A stretch of 57,690 bases of DNA, from the NCBI GenBank assembly GCA_005885515.1, contig VAWK01000030.1, positions 3,106-60,795 on the forward strand, in the 5' to 3' direction. Within the stretch, counting starts at the first letter, position 1. Each line of letters opens with the position of its first letter. The notes beneath the pieces were generated by a model. That model worked only from the letters and a program-made list of their open reading frames with translations, was not told the origin of the DNA and did no database searches. The position numbers were made by a program, and so were the translations under genes. Positions 48,766 through 57,690 of this stretch are shown piece after piece. This DNA comes from Actinomycetota bacterium. Lineage in GTDB: Bacteria; Actinomycetota; Thermoleophilia; Solirubrobacterales; Solirubrobacteraceae.

Positions 48766-49950
48766 TCAGCGCCGGCGTCGCTGTTTGCGGGCCATGCGCA
48801 CGCGTCCGATCAGCGACATGCTGTGCTTGTGTCGCGGCGCTCCCGGCCAGACCGGCGGAGCGGCGGCGGCGCTCTCGGCCACGCGCGCGCGCAGGCGCTC
48901 GACGGCCGCCGCGAGCGCGTCGACCATCTCGCCGTTGCGCGCACCGGCCACGACGGCGCCGGTGGGGAGATCGGCGCCCCGCCGCTCCCCCTCGCCAGGG
49001 CCGCGCTCGCGCGCGCTCGGCGCCTCCCGGGCCCGCGTGCCGGTCAGCTGCGGCATCGCGGGCCGTGCCGCGACCGGAGGTGCCCCCGCGGCGGCACGCA
49101 TTGCGGCCGGCTCCTGCGCCCGCTCCGCCCCCGTCCCGGCACCGGGATCTTCGACGGCGACCTCCCTCAGCCGCTTGCCCGCTGCCTTCAGTTCCGCGAC
49201 GAGGGCTTCCAGCTTGCGATGACCGGAGCGCACGCGCTCGAGCTCGCGCTCGGCACGCTCGCGCGCCGCGCGCTCTGAGTCGAGCTCCCGCTCGGCCGCG
49301 GCCGAGCGGCGCTCGAGCTCGGCGAGGCGAACCTGGAGCTCTGCTTCCGCGCGCTGCAGTGCCGTACGCTCGGCCGCCAGGGTCTGTTCGGCCTCGGCGA
49401 GCTCGCGGCGCAGTTGGTCCAGGCGTCCGGCGAGCATGCCCGCTTCACTCTCGCTGTCGCTCAGGCGCCGCCGCAGCCGCTCCAGATCCGCGCCGCTCTC
49501 GCGTTCGATCGCGGCCACCCGGTCTTCGGCTTCCAAGCGCTGCCGGCGCTCGGCGAACTCGCTCTGCCTCAGCAGCCGCAGCTCGTGCTCGATCGCGCCG
49601 GCCGGTGGCGGCTGCTCGCTGGTCGGCGCGCGCTCGCGCGCCCCGCCGGGGCCGCCGAACGAGGTGCGCTCGGCCTCGATCAGCGCACCCATTCGCGCGC
49701 GCTCCTCGTCGGCCTCGCGCAGGCGCTGCTGCAGGCTCGCGACATGCGCCTGCAGCGTGCGCACCGTCGCCTCGGCGGCCTCCGCGCGGCGCTCGATCAT
49801 CTGCTCCCCGGATCCCGCCGCGCGACGCGCGCGGCGCTCGGCCAGCAGATCGCTCTCGCCGCGGCGAGCCGCGCCCTCGGGACCGGAGGCGCCCGCTGGC
49901 CGCTCGGGGCCCAACCCCCCGCCCGGTGTCTCGCTGCCCTCGGCCATCAC
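48766..49950 (-). CDS. Long coiled-coil protein, unknown function
   Basis: 394 residues. Residues about 45-275 are a Glu/Arg/Ala-rich heptad coiled coil, interrupted near 95-120 by a Pro/Gly stretch. Residues 275-350 are Ala/Pro-rich and disordered. The C-terminus carries a conserved-looking basic end (APRHKHSMSLIGRVRMARKQ followed by arginines), possibly nucleic-acid or membrane binding. GTG 49950 (followed by ATG 49947) is 9 nt after TAGCGT. It lies 37 nt before dnaE. A structural or scaffold role is possible but no family was recognised. Confidence 0.65.
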   Translation of the reverse strand: MMAEGSETPGGGLGPERPAGASGPEGAARRGESDLLAERRARRAAGSGEQMIERRAEAAEATVRTLQAHVASLQQRLREADEERARMGALIEAERTSFGGPGGARERAPTSEQPPPAGAIEHELRLLRQSEFAERRQRLEAEDRVAAIERESGADLERLRRRLSDSESEAGMLAGRLDQLRRELAEAEQTLAAERTALQRAEAELQVRLAELERRSAAAERELDSERAARERAERELERVRSGHRKLEALVAELKAAGKRLREVAVEDPGAGTGAERAQEPAAMRAAAGAPPVAARPAMPQLTGTRAREAPSARERGPGEGERRGADLPTGAVVAGARNGEMVDALAAAVERLRARVAESAAAAPPVWPGAPRHKHSMSLIGRVRMARKQRRRR

Positions 49951-49959
49951 GCCGTGGGC

Positions 49960-49965
49960 ACGCTA
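49960..49965 (-). promoter_or_regulatory. Candidate leaderless -10 box for the coiled-coil gene
   Basis: TAGCGT, 9 nt before the GTG start. Confidence 0.45.
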
Positions 49966-50010
49966 CGCCGACGCCCGGACGGCTCCGGGCGCGTGGCGCG
50001 CCGGCGCAGC

Positions 50011-50166
50011 TCAAGCTGCAGCGCGGCGCAGAAGCACCGCCGCCGCGACGGCTCCTGTGAGCGCGAGCGCGCCCGCAGCGGCCACGCGCCGGGAGGGAAG
50101 CCGCCGGCGCAGGTACCACTTGCCTGCACGCCATACGACATAGCCGAGGAGCCTGTAGCCATCCAT
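50011..50166 (-). CDS. 51-residue single-helix membrane miniprotein
   Basis: ATG at 50166 encodes MDGYRLLGYVVWRAGKWYLR, a basic linker (RRLPSRRVAAAG) and one hydrophobic helix (ALALTGAVAAAVLL) ending in RRAAA. It is too short for most gene callers. TAGCAT ends 6 nt before the ATG, exactly as for the leaderless genes around it. The YRLLGYVVWxxxKWYLRRR pattern resembles miniproteins I recall in Solirubrobacterales-type genomes, without known function. Confidence 0.65.
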   Translation of the reverse strand: MDGYRLLGYVVWRAGKWYLRRRLPSRRVAAAGALALTGAVAAAVLLRRAAA

Positions 50167-50172
50167 CAACCC

Positions 50173-50178
50173 ATGCTA
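50173..50178 (-). promoter_or_regulatory. Leaderless -10 box for the 51-residue miniprotein
   Basis: TAGCAT, 6 nt before the ATG, 57 nt after the argG stop. Confidence 0.5.
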
Positions 50179-50234
50179 CCCGCCGCCGGGCGCCACGCGC
50201 GAGCGACGGCGCGGCCCGGCCAGCGGGCGCGCTT

Positions 50235-51500
50235 TTAGCGGTTGCGCAGCTGCCAGGCGAGCCGCGATTGCAGCGAGAACAGCTCGATGAAGCCGGGCGC
50301 TGCCGCCTGCGAGAACAACCCCCCGGAGGGCCCGAAGGAGGCCAGGCTCGCGTCGTACACGGCGTTGGCCGAGGAGCGGGTGATGACCTGCGCGCGGCCC
50401 TTGTACAGCTTGACGCCGATCGTGCCGCTGACGCGCTCGTTGACCTGCTCCATGTAGGCGTCCAGGTCGGCGCGCAGCGGCTCCCACCACAGCCCTGCAT
50501 ACACCAGGTAGGCCCAGTGGCGGTCGAGCTCGGGCTTGAACTGGTTCTGGTGGATCGTGCACACGAGCCGCTCGAGCTCCTGGTGAGCGCCCAGCACGAT
50601 CGTCGCCGCCGGCGCCTCGTAGATGTCGCGTACCTTCAGCCCCACGATGCGGTCCTCGATGTGATCGACGAGCCCGACCCCGTGCCGCGCGCCTAGCTCC
50701 GCCAGGCGCCCGATCAGTGGCACCAGCTCCAGCCGCTCGCCGTCCAGCGCCACCGGCAGGCCACGCTCGAACTCGATCACCACCCGCTCGCCCTCGTGCG
50801 GCGCGTCCTCCGGCCGCGTGACGAGCCCGAACACGTCGTCCTCGGGCGGGTGCTCGAGGTCCTCGATCCAGCGTCCCTCCGAGGAGCGGCCCCACAGGTT
50901 GTCGTCGATCGAGTACGGCACCGCCTCGTTGCCTCCCTTCAGCGGGATTCCATGCTCGCGGGCGTAGGCGATCTCCTCCTCGCGGCCCATCTGCCAGGAG
51001 CGCACCGGCGCCAGCAGCTTCAGCTCGGGCGCCAGCGTGGCGACCGTCGCCTCGATCCGCACCTGGTCGTTGCCCTTGCCGGTGCAGCCATGGGCGATCG
51101 TCTCGCACCCGGCCTCGCGCGCGCGTTGCACCGCGAGCTTTGCGATCAGCGGCCGTCCGAGCGCGGTGAACAGGGGGTAGCCGCCGCCGTACAGCCCGTT
51201 GGCCCTGATCGCGCGCGCGACGTACTCGCGCGCGAACTCCTCGCGCGCGTCCACCACCTGGCAGTCGCGCGCTCCCAGCTGCAGCGCCTTGTCCCTGATC
51301 GCCTGGAAGTCCTCGCCGGGCTGGCCGAGGTTCACCGCGAGACAGCTGACTTCGGCACCGTAGCGCTCCTGAATCCACTTCAGCATCACGCTCGTGTCAA
51401 GGCCGCCGGAGTACAGCAGCAGCACTCTGTGCACGTGCTCGGGATCGGCCTCGTACGAGGCCGTCGGCGGCGGCGGCGGGCCTGGAGTCTGGTGCTCCAC
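50235..51500 (-). CDS. argG: Argininosuccinate synthase
   Basis: 421 residues, ATP-dependent ligation of citrulline and aspartate. PP-loop LLLYSGGLDTS at 27-37, AHGCTGKGNDQVR, YSIDDNLWGRSSEG, and the C-terminal YKGRAQVITRSSANAVYD are present. Several starts are possible: GTG 51500 gives a 25-residue Pro-rich lead-in; GTG 51509 adds three residues. The argD stop (TAG at 51516-51514) begins a TAGCCT hexamer 8 nt before GTG 51500, so an internal promoter may exist. Confidence 0.94.
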   Translation of the reverse strand: MEHQTPGPPPPPTASYEADPEHVHRVLLLYSGGLDTSVMLKWIQERYGAEVSCLAVNLGQPGEDFQAIRDKALQLGARDCQVVDAREEFAREYVARAIRANGLYGGGYPLFTALGRPLIAKLAVQRAREAGCETIAHGCTGKGNDQVRIEATVATLAPELKLLAPVRSWQMGREEEIAYAREHGIPLKGGNEAVPYSIDDNLWGRSSEGRWIEDLEHPPEDDVFGLVTRPEDAPHEGERVVIEFERGLPVALDGERLELVPLIGRLAELGARHGVGLVDHIEDRIVGLKVRDIYEAPAATIVLGAHQELERLVCTIHQNQFKPELDRHWAYLVYAGLWWEPLRADLDAYMEQVNERVSGTIGVKLYKGRAQVITRSSANAVYDASLASFGPSGGLFSQAAAPGFIELFSLQSRLAWQLRNR

Positions 51501-51513
51501 GGGGCGCACAAGG

Positions 51514-52716
51514 CTACCCGGAAGGGCCGCCGGCGGCCTGGCGAGGCCGCTCCATGGCGCCGGCCTGAAGCACCGTGCCCAGGCGCGCCAGCGCATCATC
51601 GATCTCGGCCGCTGACACGATCAGCGGCGGCAGCAGGCGCACGGCGGTGGGGCCGGTGGCGTTGACGACCAGGCGCTGCTCGAGCAGCGCCTGGCGCACC
51701 ACCTCCGGCGCCGAGATGTCGAGCTCGCACGCCAGCATCAGCCCGCGACCGCGCGTGCGCAGGACGTGCGGCAGCCGCTGCAGGCCCGCGGCGAGCCGCA
51801 GGCCGCGCTCGCGCACGTCCTCGAGCAGGCGCTCATCGCTGGTCAGCGCCAGCGCCGCCAGCGCGGCGGCCGCGATCACCGGCCCGCCCGCGAACGTGGA
51901 GCCGTGGTCGCCGGGCGAGAGCACATCGGCCAGCCGCTCGCCGGTGATGAGCGCGCCGATCGGCAGCCCGCCGCCGAGGGCCTTGGCCGCGGTGATGGCA
52001 TCGGGCCGCACCGCGCTCTGCTCATACGCCCACAGCGTGCCGGTGCGCCCCATCCCGCACTGGATCTCGTCGAAGATGAGCGCCGCGCCGTGCGCGTCGC
52101 ATGCGCTGCGCGCGGCGCGCAGGCAGTCATCGCTCAAGACGTTGACGCCGCTCTCCCCCTGGATCGGCTCGAGCAGAACGGCCGCGGTGCGTTCGTCGAC
52201 GGCGCCGGCGAGCGCTTCGGGCTCGGGTGCCACGACGCGAAAGCCCGGTAACAGCGGAGCGAAGGGCGCCTGCTTGGACTCCTGCGGCGTGGCCGATAGG
52301 GCGCCATAGGTGCGCCCGTGGAAGGCTCCATGGACCACCACCACATCGCCCGCCGGCTTGGCCTTGCGGGCGAGCTTGATCGCCGCCTCGTTGGCCTCCG
52401 CACCCGAGTTGCACAAGTAGGCCTTGCCGCCGAGGCTGAGGTCGACCAGGCGTGCGGCCAGCCGCATCGCGGGCTCGGTGTAGAACAGGTTGCTGGCGTG
52501 CATCAGGCGTCCGGTCTGGTCGCGCACCGCCTCGACCACGCGCGGATGGCAGTGGCCCAGGTTGGTCACCGAGATGCCGCTGAGGAAATCCAGGTACTCG
52601 TTGCCCTCGTCGTCCCACAGACGCGTGCCTGCGCCGCGCACGAACTCCACCGGCAGGCGAGCGTAGGAGGGGATGACGCTGGCGCGCTCGAGCGCCTGCA
52701 GCTCGGCCAGCGTCAT
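51514..52716 (-). CDS. argD: Acetylornithine aminotransferase
   Basis: 400-residue class III PLP aminotransferase. Catalytic K245 in AITAAKALGGGLPIGA; cofactor motifs YLCNSGAEANEAAIKLARK and LIFDEIQCGMGRTGTLWAYE. It makes N-acetylornithine and can also serve lysine (diaminopimelate) synthesis. ATG at 52716 lies 19 nt after the argB stop. Confidence 0.95.
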   Translation of the reverse strand: MTLAELQALERASVIPSYARLPVEFVRGAGTRLWDDEGNEYLDFLSGISVTNLGHCHPRVVEAVRDQTGRLMHASNLFYTEPAMRLAARLVDLSLGGKAYLCNSGAEANEAAIKLARKAKPAGDVVVVHGAFHGRTYGALSATPQESKQAPFAPLLPGFRVVAPEPEALAGAVDERTAAVLLEPIQGESGVNVLSDDCLRAARSACDAHGAALIFDEIQCGMGRTGTLWAYEQSAVRPDAITAAKALGGGLPIGALITGERLADVLSPGDHGSTFAGGPVIAAAALAALALTSDERLLEDVRERGLRLAAGLQRLPHVLRTRGRGLMLACELDISAPEVVRQALLEQRLVVNATGPTAVRLLPPLIVSAAEIDDALARLGTVLQAGAMERPRQAAGGPSG

Positions 52717-52735
52717 GGCGCGCGCAGGCGTGCGC

Positions 52736-53584
52736 TCACGGCGCCGCCTCGATCTTGGTGCCGACGCCCGCGTCGGTGAACAGCTCGAGCAGCAGCGAGT
52801 GCACGATCCGCCCGTCGAGGATGTGCGCCGCGCTCACACCGCCGTGGATGGCGTCCAGGCAGGCCTCGAGCTTGGGACGCATGCCGCCGGCCAGGCCCGG
52901 GAGCGCGTCGCGCACCTGCTCGTCGGTCGCGTGCGCGATCAGGCTGCCGGGATCGGCCGGATCCCGTAGCCAGCCCGGCACGTCGGTCAGGAACAGGAGC
53001 TTGTACGCGCCCAGCGCCCCCGCCACCGCGCCGGCCGCCTCATCGGCGTTGACGTTGTAGGAGTGCCCTTCGCGATCGGCGCCGACGGAGGCGATCACCG
53101 GGATGTAGTCGCTCGCGATGTGCTCGATCACGCCGACGTTGACACGCTCGATGCGCCCCACGAAGCCGATGTCCTCACCACCCGGAGCGGAGCGGCGCGC
53201 GACACGAAACAGCGAGCCGTCGTCGCCCGAGAGGCCAACGGCCGGCTGACCGTGGCGCTGCAGGCGCAGGACGATGTCCTTGTTGACCTTCCCGACGAGC
53301 ACCATCTTGGCGACCTCGACGGTGCCCTCATCCGACACGCGCAGGCCATCGACGAACTCGACCGGGAGCGCCAGGCGCTCCATGTAGCGCGTGATGTCCG
53401 GCCCCCCGCCGTGCACCACGATGGGGTTCAGGCCGACGTACTTGAGCAGCACCACGTCACGGGCGAACTCCTCGCACAGCTCGCGCTCCACCATCGCCGC
53501 GCCGCCGTACTTGATCACCACGGTCTTCGAGTGAAACTCCCTGATGTAGGGAAGCGCCTCGAGCAGCGTGCCTACGTCGCGCAT
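52736..53584 (-). CDS. argB: Acetylglutamate kinase
   Basis: 282 residues, phosphorylating N-acetylglutamate. VVIKYGGAAM near the N-terminus (ATP site), NPIVVHGGGPDITRYMERL, GKVNKDIVLRL, VGLSGDDGSLFRV, YNVNADEAAGAVAGAL, GGMRPKLEACLDAIHGGV. The N-terminal helix (VGTLLEALPYIREFHSKT) matches the arginine-inhibitable hexameric type. GAGGA overlapping the argJ stop is its ribosome site (ATG 53584). Confidence 0.96.
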   Translation of the reverse strand: MRDVGTLLEALPYIREFHSKTVVIKYGGAAMVERELCEEFARDVVLLKYVGLNPIVVHGGGPDITRYMERLALPVEFVDGLRVSDEGTVEVAKMVLVGKVNKDIVLRLQRHGQPAVGLSGDDGSLFRVARRSAPGGEDIGFVGRIERVNVGVIEHIASDYIPVIASVGADREGHSYNVNADEAAGAVAGALGAYKLLFLTDVPGWLRDPADPGSLIAHATDEQVRDALPGLAGGMRPKLEACLDAIHGGVSAAHILDGRIVHSLLLELFTDAGVGTKIEAAP

Positions 53585-53594
53585 CGGGCAATCC

Positions 53595-54950
53595 TCATGT
53601 CGTGTACTCGGCGTTCACGGTCACGTACTCGTGCGACAGGTCTGAGAAGTACACCTCGGTCTCTGCTCCCTCACCGGGCAGCCCGAGCTCGATCTCGATC
53701 TCCGCACCCGCGACCGCCTGCCGCAGCCCTTGCTCCTCATAGGGCACCGCCGCGCCCGAGGCACAGACCTGGATCCCCTCGATCGCGATGTCGAGCGCCA
53801 GCGGCGCCGTGCCCGGCAGGGCAGCGCCCACGGCCTGCGCCATGCGCCCCCAGTTGGGGTCGCCGCCGTGCAGCGCGGCCTTGACCAGCGGGGAGTTCGC
53901 CACCGCGCGCGCGGCCGCCTCCGCGTTGCGCTCGTTTCCCCCGCGCACGATCACGCGCGCGATTCGCCGCGCCCCCTCTCCGTCGGCGACCATCATGATC
54001 GCCAGCGCGCGCAACAGCGCGTCGAGCGCCTCGCCGAAGCGCAGCTCATCCTCGCTCTCCGGCGCGATCGCCACGCCGCTCGCGCCGGAGCACATCAGGA
54101 TCGCCGCGTCGTTGGTCGACAGCTGTCCGTCGACCGAGATGCGCTCGAAGGACCTCTTCGCGCACACGCCCAGCAGCAGCTCGGCCGTCTCCGGCCGCAG
54201 CGCTGCGTCGGTCTCGACGAAGCACAGCATCGTGCCAAAGCGCGGGGAGATCATGCCCGCGCCCTTGCACTGCGCGCTCAGGCGAACCATGCCCGAGGGC
54301 AGCGTCAGCTCGAGATTGGCTCGCTTCTCAGCGCGGTCGGTCGTCTGGATCGCTCGCTGGAAGCTCTCGTCTCCGTGCGCGCTCAGGCGCGAGCAGGCCT
54401 GCAGGATGCCTTTCAGCATCGCCTCGACCGGCAGGTGGTGGCTGATCGCGCCCGTCGAGGCGAGCGCCACCTCGGCGGGGTCCAGCGCGAGCGCGAGCGC
54501 CGCCGCGCCCTGCGTCTTGGCGGCGTCGTCGAGGCCGCGCGCGCCGGTGGCCGCGTTCGCGCAGCCCGAGTTGGCGAGCACCGCGCGCAGCGCGTCCAGG
54601 CGGCATCGCTCCCGGCATAGCAGCACTGGCGCCGCCGCCGTGCCGCTCGCGGTGAAGCGGGCCGCGCTGGCCGGAGCGTCGTCATCGCACACGAGCACGC
54701 CCAGATCGAGGTTGCCGCTCGGCTTGATCCCGCAGGCGACGCCGGCGGCGCGAAAGCCGCGTGGAAGACCGGCCTGCGGGCCGAGGTCTCGCGCGTGCGG
54801 CGGGGCGCAGCTCCAGCGCGAGCCAAAGATCCCTGGCGCGGGCGGCCCGGCCACGTCCGCGCCGGCAGTGTGCGCGCCCGCCCGATCGGCCCGCGCGGCG
54901 CCGGCGTGGACGGGATCGGCCTGGGGGTGCCTGCCTGCGCGGCCGTTCAC
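53595..54950 (-). CDS. argJ: Bifunctional ornithine acetyltransferase/N-acetylglutamate synthase
   Basis: 451 residues; recycles the acetyl group from acetylornithine to glutamate. The core begins at GLPRGFRAAGVACGIKPSGNLDLG around residue 60. The autocleavage region reads KGAGMISPRFGTMLCF with nucleophile T240, but the residue before it is Gly rather than the usual Ala. GTG 54950 overlaps the argC stop (GTGA) and adds about 60 Ala/Gly/Pro/Arg-rich residues not normally seen; an internal GTG in GADVAGPP could be the real start. Confidence 0.93.
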   Translation of the reverse strand: MNGRAGRHPQADPVHAGAARADRAGAHTAGADVAGPPAPGIFGSRWSCAPPHARDLGPQAGLPRGFRAAGVACGIKPSGNLDLGVLVCDDDAPASAARFTASGTAAAPVLLCRERCRLDALRAVLANSGCANAATGARGLDDAAKTQGAAALALALDPAEVALASTGAISHHLPVEAMLKGILQACSRLSAHGDESFQRAIQTTDRAEKRANLELTLPSGMVRLSAQCKGAGMISPRFGTMLCFVETDAALRPETAELLLGVCAKRSFERISVDGQLSTNDAAILMCSGASGVAIAPESEDELRFGEALDALLRALAIMMVADGEGARRIARVIVRGGNERNAEAAARAVANSPLVKAALHGGDPNWGRMAQAVGAALPGTAPLALDIAIEGIQVCASGAAVPYEEQGLRQAVAGAEIEIELGLPGEGAETEVYFSDLSHEYVTVNAEYTT

Positions 54951-55972
54951 GGCAGGCCTTCCGTCTCGGGAATGTCGAACATCACGTTCAGGTTCTGGAT
55001 CGCCTGCGAGGAGGTTCCCTTCCACAGGTTGTCGATTGCCGAGAGCACCACGAGCTTGCCCGTGTGGCCGTCGGCGGCGGCGAACACGCGGCAGAAGTTG
55101 GTCGCGAACACGTCGCGCGTTCCAGGCGGGGCCTCGGCGACTTCGACAAACGGCTCGTGCAGGTAGGCCTCGCGATAGAGCGCGCGCAGCTCTTCCTCGC
55201 TCACGCCGCGGCTCGGCGTGACATAGCAGCTCGCCAGCTCGCCCTGGTCCAGGGGCACGAGGTGCGCCTGGAACTGGACCCGGAGCTCGGCGCCGAGCAG
55301 ACCGAGCTGCTCCTCGATCTCGGGGGTGTGACGGTGGGCTGCGACCTTGTACGGAAGGATGTTCTCGCCTGCCATCGACAGGTGCGTGGTCTCCTCGCCG
55401 GCCCCGCGACCGGCCCCCGACACGCCCTGCTTGGCGTCGACCACGACGTCGGAGATCAGGCCGACTCGCGCCAGCGGCGCCAACCCCAGGACGGCCGCGG
55501 TCGGGTAGCAGCCCGGGTTGGCGACGATCGCCGCGCCGGCGATCTGCTCGCGGTGCAGCTCAGTCAACCCGTACACCGCCTCGCTCATCAGCTCTGGGCA
55601 CGGGTGCTCGCCATACCAATGCTGATAGGTCGACAGCGAGCGGAGCCTGAAGTCGGCGCTGAGATCGACGACGCGCGCCCCGCGCGCGTGCAGCGCCGCC
55701 ACCGTGGGCGCAGCGGCGGCGTGCGGATAGGCGACGATCGCGGCGTCGATGCCTTCGAGGCGCTCCGGCTCGAGCTGCTGGACCGCGAGCGGGACCCTGT
55801 AGCGCGGATACAGCTCGTCCAGCGCTCGCCCGTGGTTGGAGCGCCCGGTCACGGCCGCGAGCTCAAAGCGCGGATGGCGCCACAACAGGTCCGCGGCCAG
55901 CGCTCCCGCGAACCCGGTCGCGCCGGCGACGATGACCCGCGGCGCGGTCCCGGCGAGCGGCTGCTCAGCCAC
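54947..55972 (-). CDS. argC: N-acetyl-gamma-glutamyl-phosphate reductase
   Basis: 341-residue NADPH enzyme of arginine synthesis. Rossmann motif [18 protein letters not shown] (13-30); catalytic C155 in [23 protein letters not shown] loop; [11 protein letters not shown] with a catalytic His. GTG at 55972 overlaps the pheT stop by 8 nt, so the arg genes appear translationally linked to pheT. Confidence 0.95.
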   Translation of the reverse strand: MAEQPLAGTAPRVIVAGATGFAGALAADLLWRHPRFELAAVTGRSNHGRALDELYPRYRVPLAVQQLEPERLEGIDAAIVAYPHAAAAPTVAALHARGARVVDLSADFRLRSLSTYQHWYGEHPCPELMSEAVYGLTELHREQIAGAAIVANPGCYPTAAVLGLAPLARVGLISDVVVDAKQGVSGAGRGAGEETTHLSMAGENILPYKVAAHRHTPEIEEQLGLLGAELRVQFQAHLVPLDQGELASCYVTPSRGVSEEELRALYREAYLHEPFVEVAEAPPGTRDVFATNFCRVFAAADGHTGKLVVLSAIDNLWKGTSSQAIQNLNVMFDIPETEGLP

Positions 55973-57690
55973 GCAGCTCGCCCCCCAGCCGGCCGAGGGC
56001 GGCCACGATCCGCTCTCGGGCGGGCGCGACGTCCTCGTCGGTGAGCGTCCTGTCCGGGGCGCGAAAGGACAGCGCCAGCGCGAGCGAGCGCCGGCCCTCG
56101 CCGACCTGCTCGCCGGTGTAGACGTCGAACAGGCTCACCTGCTCGAGCATCTCCCCCGCCGCGCCGCGCACCGCCTGCAGCACCTCCGCCGCGGCAACGG
56201 CCTCCGGCAGCGCCACCGCGAGGTCCTGGCGCAGGGGAGGAACCGAGGCGAACGCCCTGAACGTGACCGTCGCCGGCGCGGCCTGCGCGAGCTTCCCCAG
56301 GTCCACCGAGAACACCGCCGCTCGCTCCAGGTCCCAGGCCGATGCCACGAGCGGGTGCAGCTCGCCGATGAAACCGAGCTCGCCGGCTGTCGCTGACTCG
56401 CCGGTCAGGAGCACGGCCGCGCTTCGGCCCGGGTGCAGGAACGGCCACTGGCGCGGCTCGACCGCCCACGCGACGCGGAGCTTGTCGAGCAGGGCATCGA
56501 GCAGCGCCTTGGCCGAGAAGAAATCCGCCTCACCCGGCGCACCGCGCCAGGAGCGCGGCGTGAGCGCGCCGCTGAGCAGCGCGCCCAGCTCGTGGCGCTC
56601 GTCGACCGTCTCGCCGGCCTGCGACCAGGCGAACACGGCGCCCGACTCGAAGATCGCGATGTCGGGTCCGTTGTGGAACAGGTTGTGACGCGCAGCATCG
56701 AGCAGCGAGCCGAGCAGCGTGGGCCGCATGAGCGACTGCGCATCCGAGAGCGGGTTGCGCAAGCGCACCGCGCGGCGCAGCTCGTGTCCGGGCGGCAGCA
56801 GCAGCCGGTCGAGCAGCTGCGGGCCGGCGAAGCTCCAGCCGGCTATCTCGTGCAGCCCGCGGCCGGCCAGCGCCTCCTCGGCCGATCGGCGCGCCCGCTG
56901 AGCGTGCGTGAGCTGGCCCGCCGCCCCGCGCCGTGCCGGCAGCGTGGCGGGGATGTGCTCGAGGCCGTGCAGGCGCGCGACCTCCTCGATTAGGTCGATC
57001 TCGCGCGTGACGTCATCGCGGCGCAGCGACGGCACGGTCACCTCGAGGCCGTCCTCGGCGGGCTCGCTGTGGAAGGCGAGCCGGCCCAGGATCCGCATCT
57101 GGCGCTCGCGCGCCACGGGCACACCGAGGATCGCCCCCACTCGGGCCTCGCGCAGGCGCAGCACGCGCGGCGGGGCGGGCTGCCATGCGACATCGATCGT
57201 GCCGTCGCCGAGGCTTGCGCCGCAGGCCTCGAGCATCAAGCGGCTGGCGACCGCCTGCGCGTGCATGCACTGCTCGGGCTGGAGCCCCTTCTCGAAGCGC
57301 GCCGAGGCCTCGCTGCGCAGGCCGAGGCGCGCGGAGGAGCGGTGGATGTTCGGCCCGTCCCAGGTCGCGGCCTCGAGCAGCACCCTGCGGGTGCCGGCCG
57401 ACACCTCCGAGCGCGCGCCCCCCATCAGCCCCGCGATCGAGGTCGGTCCCTCGGCGTCCTCGATCACGACCACGTCCTCGTCGAGCGTGCGCGTCTGCCC
57501 GTCGAGCGTCTGCAGCTGCTCGCCGGGCCGGGCGCGGCGCACGGTCAGCCGCGCGCCGGCGACGCGGTCGAGGTCGAAGGCGTGCAGCGGCTGGCCGGTG
57601 AGCAGCATCACGTAGTTGGTGATGTCGACGACGTTGTTGATCGGACGCTGCCCGGCGGCCAGCAGCCTGGCCCGCAGCCAGGCCGGGGAG
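55965..57690 (-). CDS. pheT: Phenylalanyl-tRNA synthetase beta subunit, C-terminal part (5' end outside window)
   Basis: The frame enters from the right edge and covers about 574 residues. [25 protein letters not shown] is the B3/B4 editing domain; [20 protein letters not shown] belongs to the B5 region; the core catalytic-like domain follows ([21 protein letters not shown]), and the C-terminal FDX-ACB anticodon-binding domain ([13 protein letters not shown] ... [15 protein letters not shown]) ends the chain. It drives the pheT-argC-argJ-argB-argD-argG run. Confidence 0.96.
   Translation of the reverse strand, partial: SPAWLRARLLAAGQRPINNVVDITNYVMLLTGQPLHAFDLDRVAGARLTVRRARPGEQLQTLDGQTRTLDEDVVVIEDAEGPTSIAGLMGGARSEVSAGTRRVLLEAATWDGPNIHRSSARLGLRSEASARFEKGLQPEQCMHAQAVASRLMLEACGASLGDGTIDVAWQPAPPRVLRLREARVGAILGVPVARERQMRILGRLAFHSEPAEDGLEVTVPSLRRDDVTREIDLIEEVARLHGLEHIPATLPARRGAAGQLTHAQRARRSAEEALAGRGLHEIAGWSFAGPQLLDRLLLPPGHELRRAVRLRNPLSDAQSLMRPTLLGSLLDAARHNLFHNGPDIAIFESGAVFAWSQAGETVDERHELGALLSGALTPRSWRGAPGEADFFSAKALLDALLDKLRVAWAVEPRQWPFLHPGRSAAVLLTGESATAGELGFIGELHPLVASAWDLERAAVFSVDLGKLAQAAPATVTFRAFASVPPLRQDLAVALPEAVAAAEVLQAVRGAAGEMLEQVSLFDVYTGEQVGEGRRSLALALSFRAPDRTLTDEDVAPARERIVAALGRLGGELRG

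Noticed and set aside
49947..50162. 71-codon minus-strand frame upstream of the coiled-coil gene
   Set aside because: No domain and no promoter fit; the overlapping 51-codon frame (50011-50166) has a leaderless -10 box, a membrane helix and a family-like head, so it is preferred.

Overview
The window is a GC-rich (about 70%), densely packed, mostly minus-strand stretch of an actinobacterial chromosome. GC content, a menaquinone pathway, gatCAB, an actinobacterial-type SerC, and widespread TAnnnT hexamers placed 6-10 nt before start codons suggest a member of class Thermoleophilia (Solirubrobacterales-like). That placement is inferred from protein style and was not tested by search. I see no rRNA, tRNA, CRISPR array, insertion sequence or phage gene. 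It reads as core chromosome, not an accessory island.

Layout: (1) 1-3.5 kb, the end of a class A penicillin-binding protein facing mpg and argH. (2) 3.5-13.6 kb, a long minus-strand branched-chain amino acid block read as leader peptide - leuA - XRE/cupin regulator - small ORF - leuC - methyltransferase - leuD - leuB - ilvE - cimA - DegT-type aminotransferase. Most junctions are coupled (ATGA, GTGA or abutting codons). (3) 13.7-18.8 kb, a quinone-reductase-like MDR protein, serC-serA under a ZTP riboswitch, a conserved hypothetical and a frameshifted DUF1707 gene. (4) 18.8-30.2 kb, ilvC, then menaquinone genes (menE, menB-menA-menC, menH, menD, menF) interleaved with ilvB-ilvN. (5) 30.3-31.8 kb, small membrane proteins and strong hairpins. 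(6) 31.8-38.9 kb, gatC-gatA-gatB, a membrane protein, folD and pcrA/uvrD. (7) 39-42.6 kb, cysK-cysE, a c-di-GMP-I riboswitch with a 27-residue ORF, a CymR-like Rrf2 regulator and an HDOD-LuxR protein. (8) 42.7-50.2 kb, gltX, nfo, dnaE, a coiled-coil protein and a 51-residue membrane miniprotein. (9) 50.2-57.7 kb, pheT (cut by the window end)-argC-argJ-argB-argD-argG.

The genes supply leucine, valine and isoleucine (isoleucine probably through citramalate), serine, cysteine, arginine and menaquinone, plus tRNA charging and DNA replication or repair. IlvD, ArgF, ArgR and an obvious SerB are not here. Regulation is visible as RNA: a leucine-codon leader peptide whose codons are complementary to the leuA ribosome-binding site, a ZTP riboswitch ahead of serC-serA, and a c-di-GMP-I riboswitch between the CymR-like regulator and cysK. 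Most transcription units appear to start leaderless. menE and menB seem to share one palindromic -10 box.
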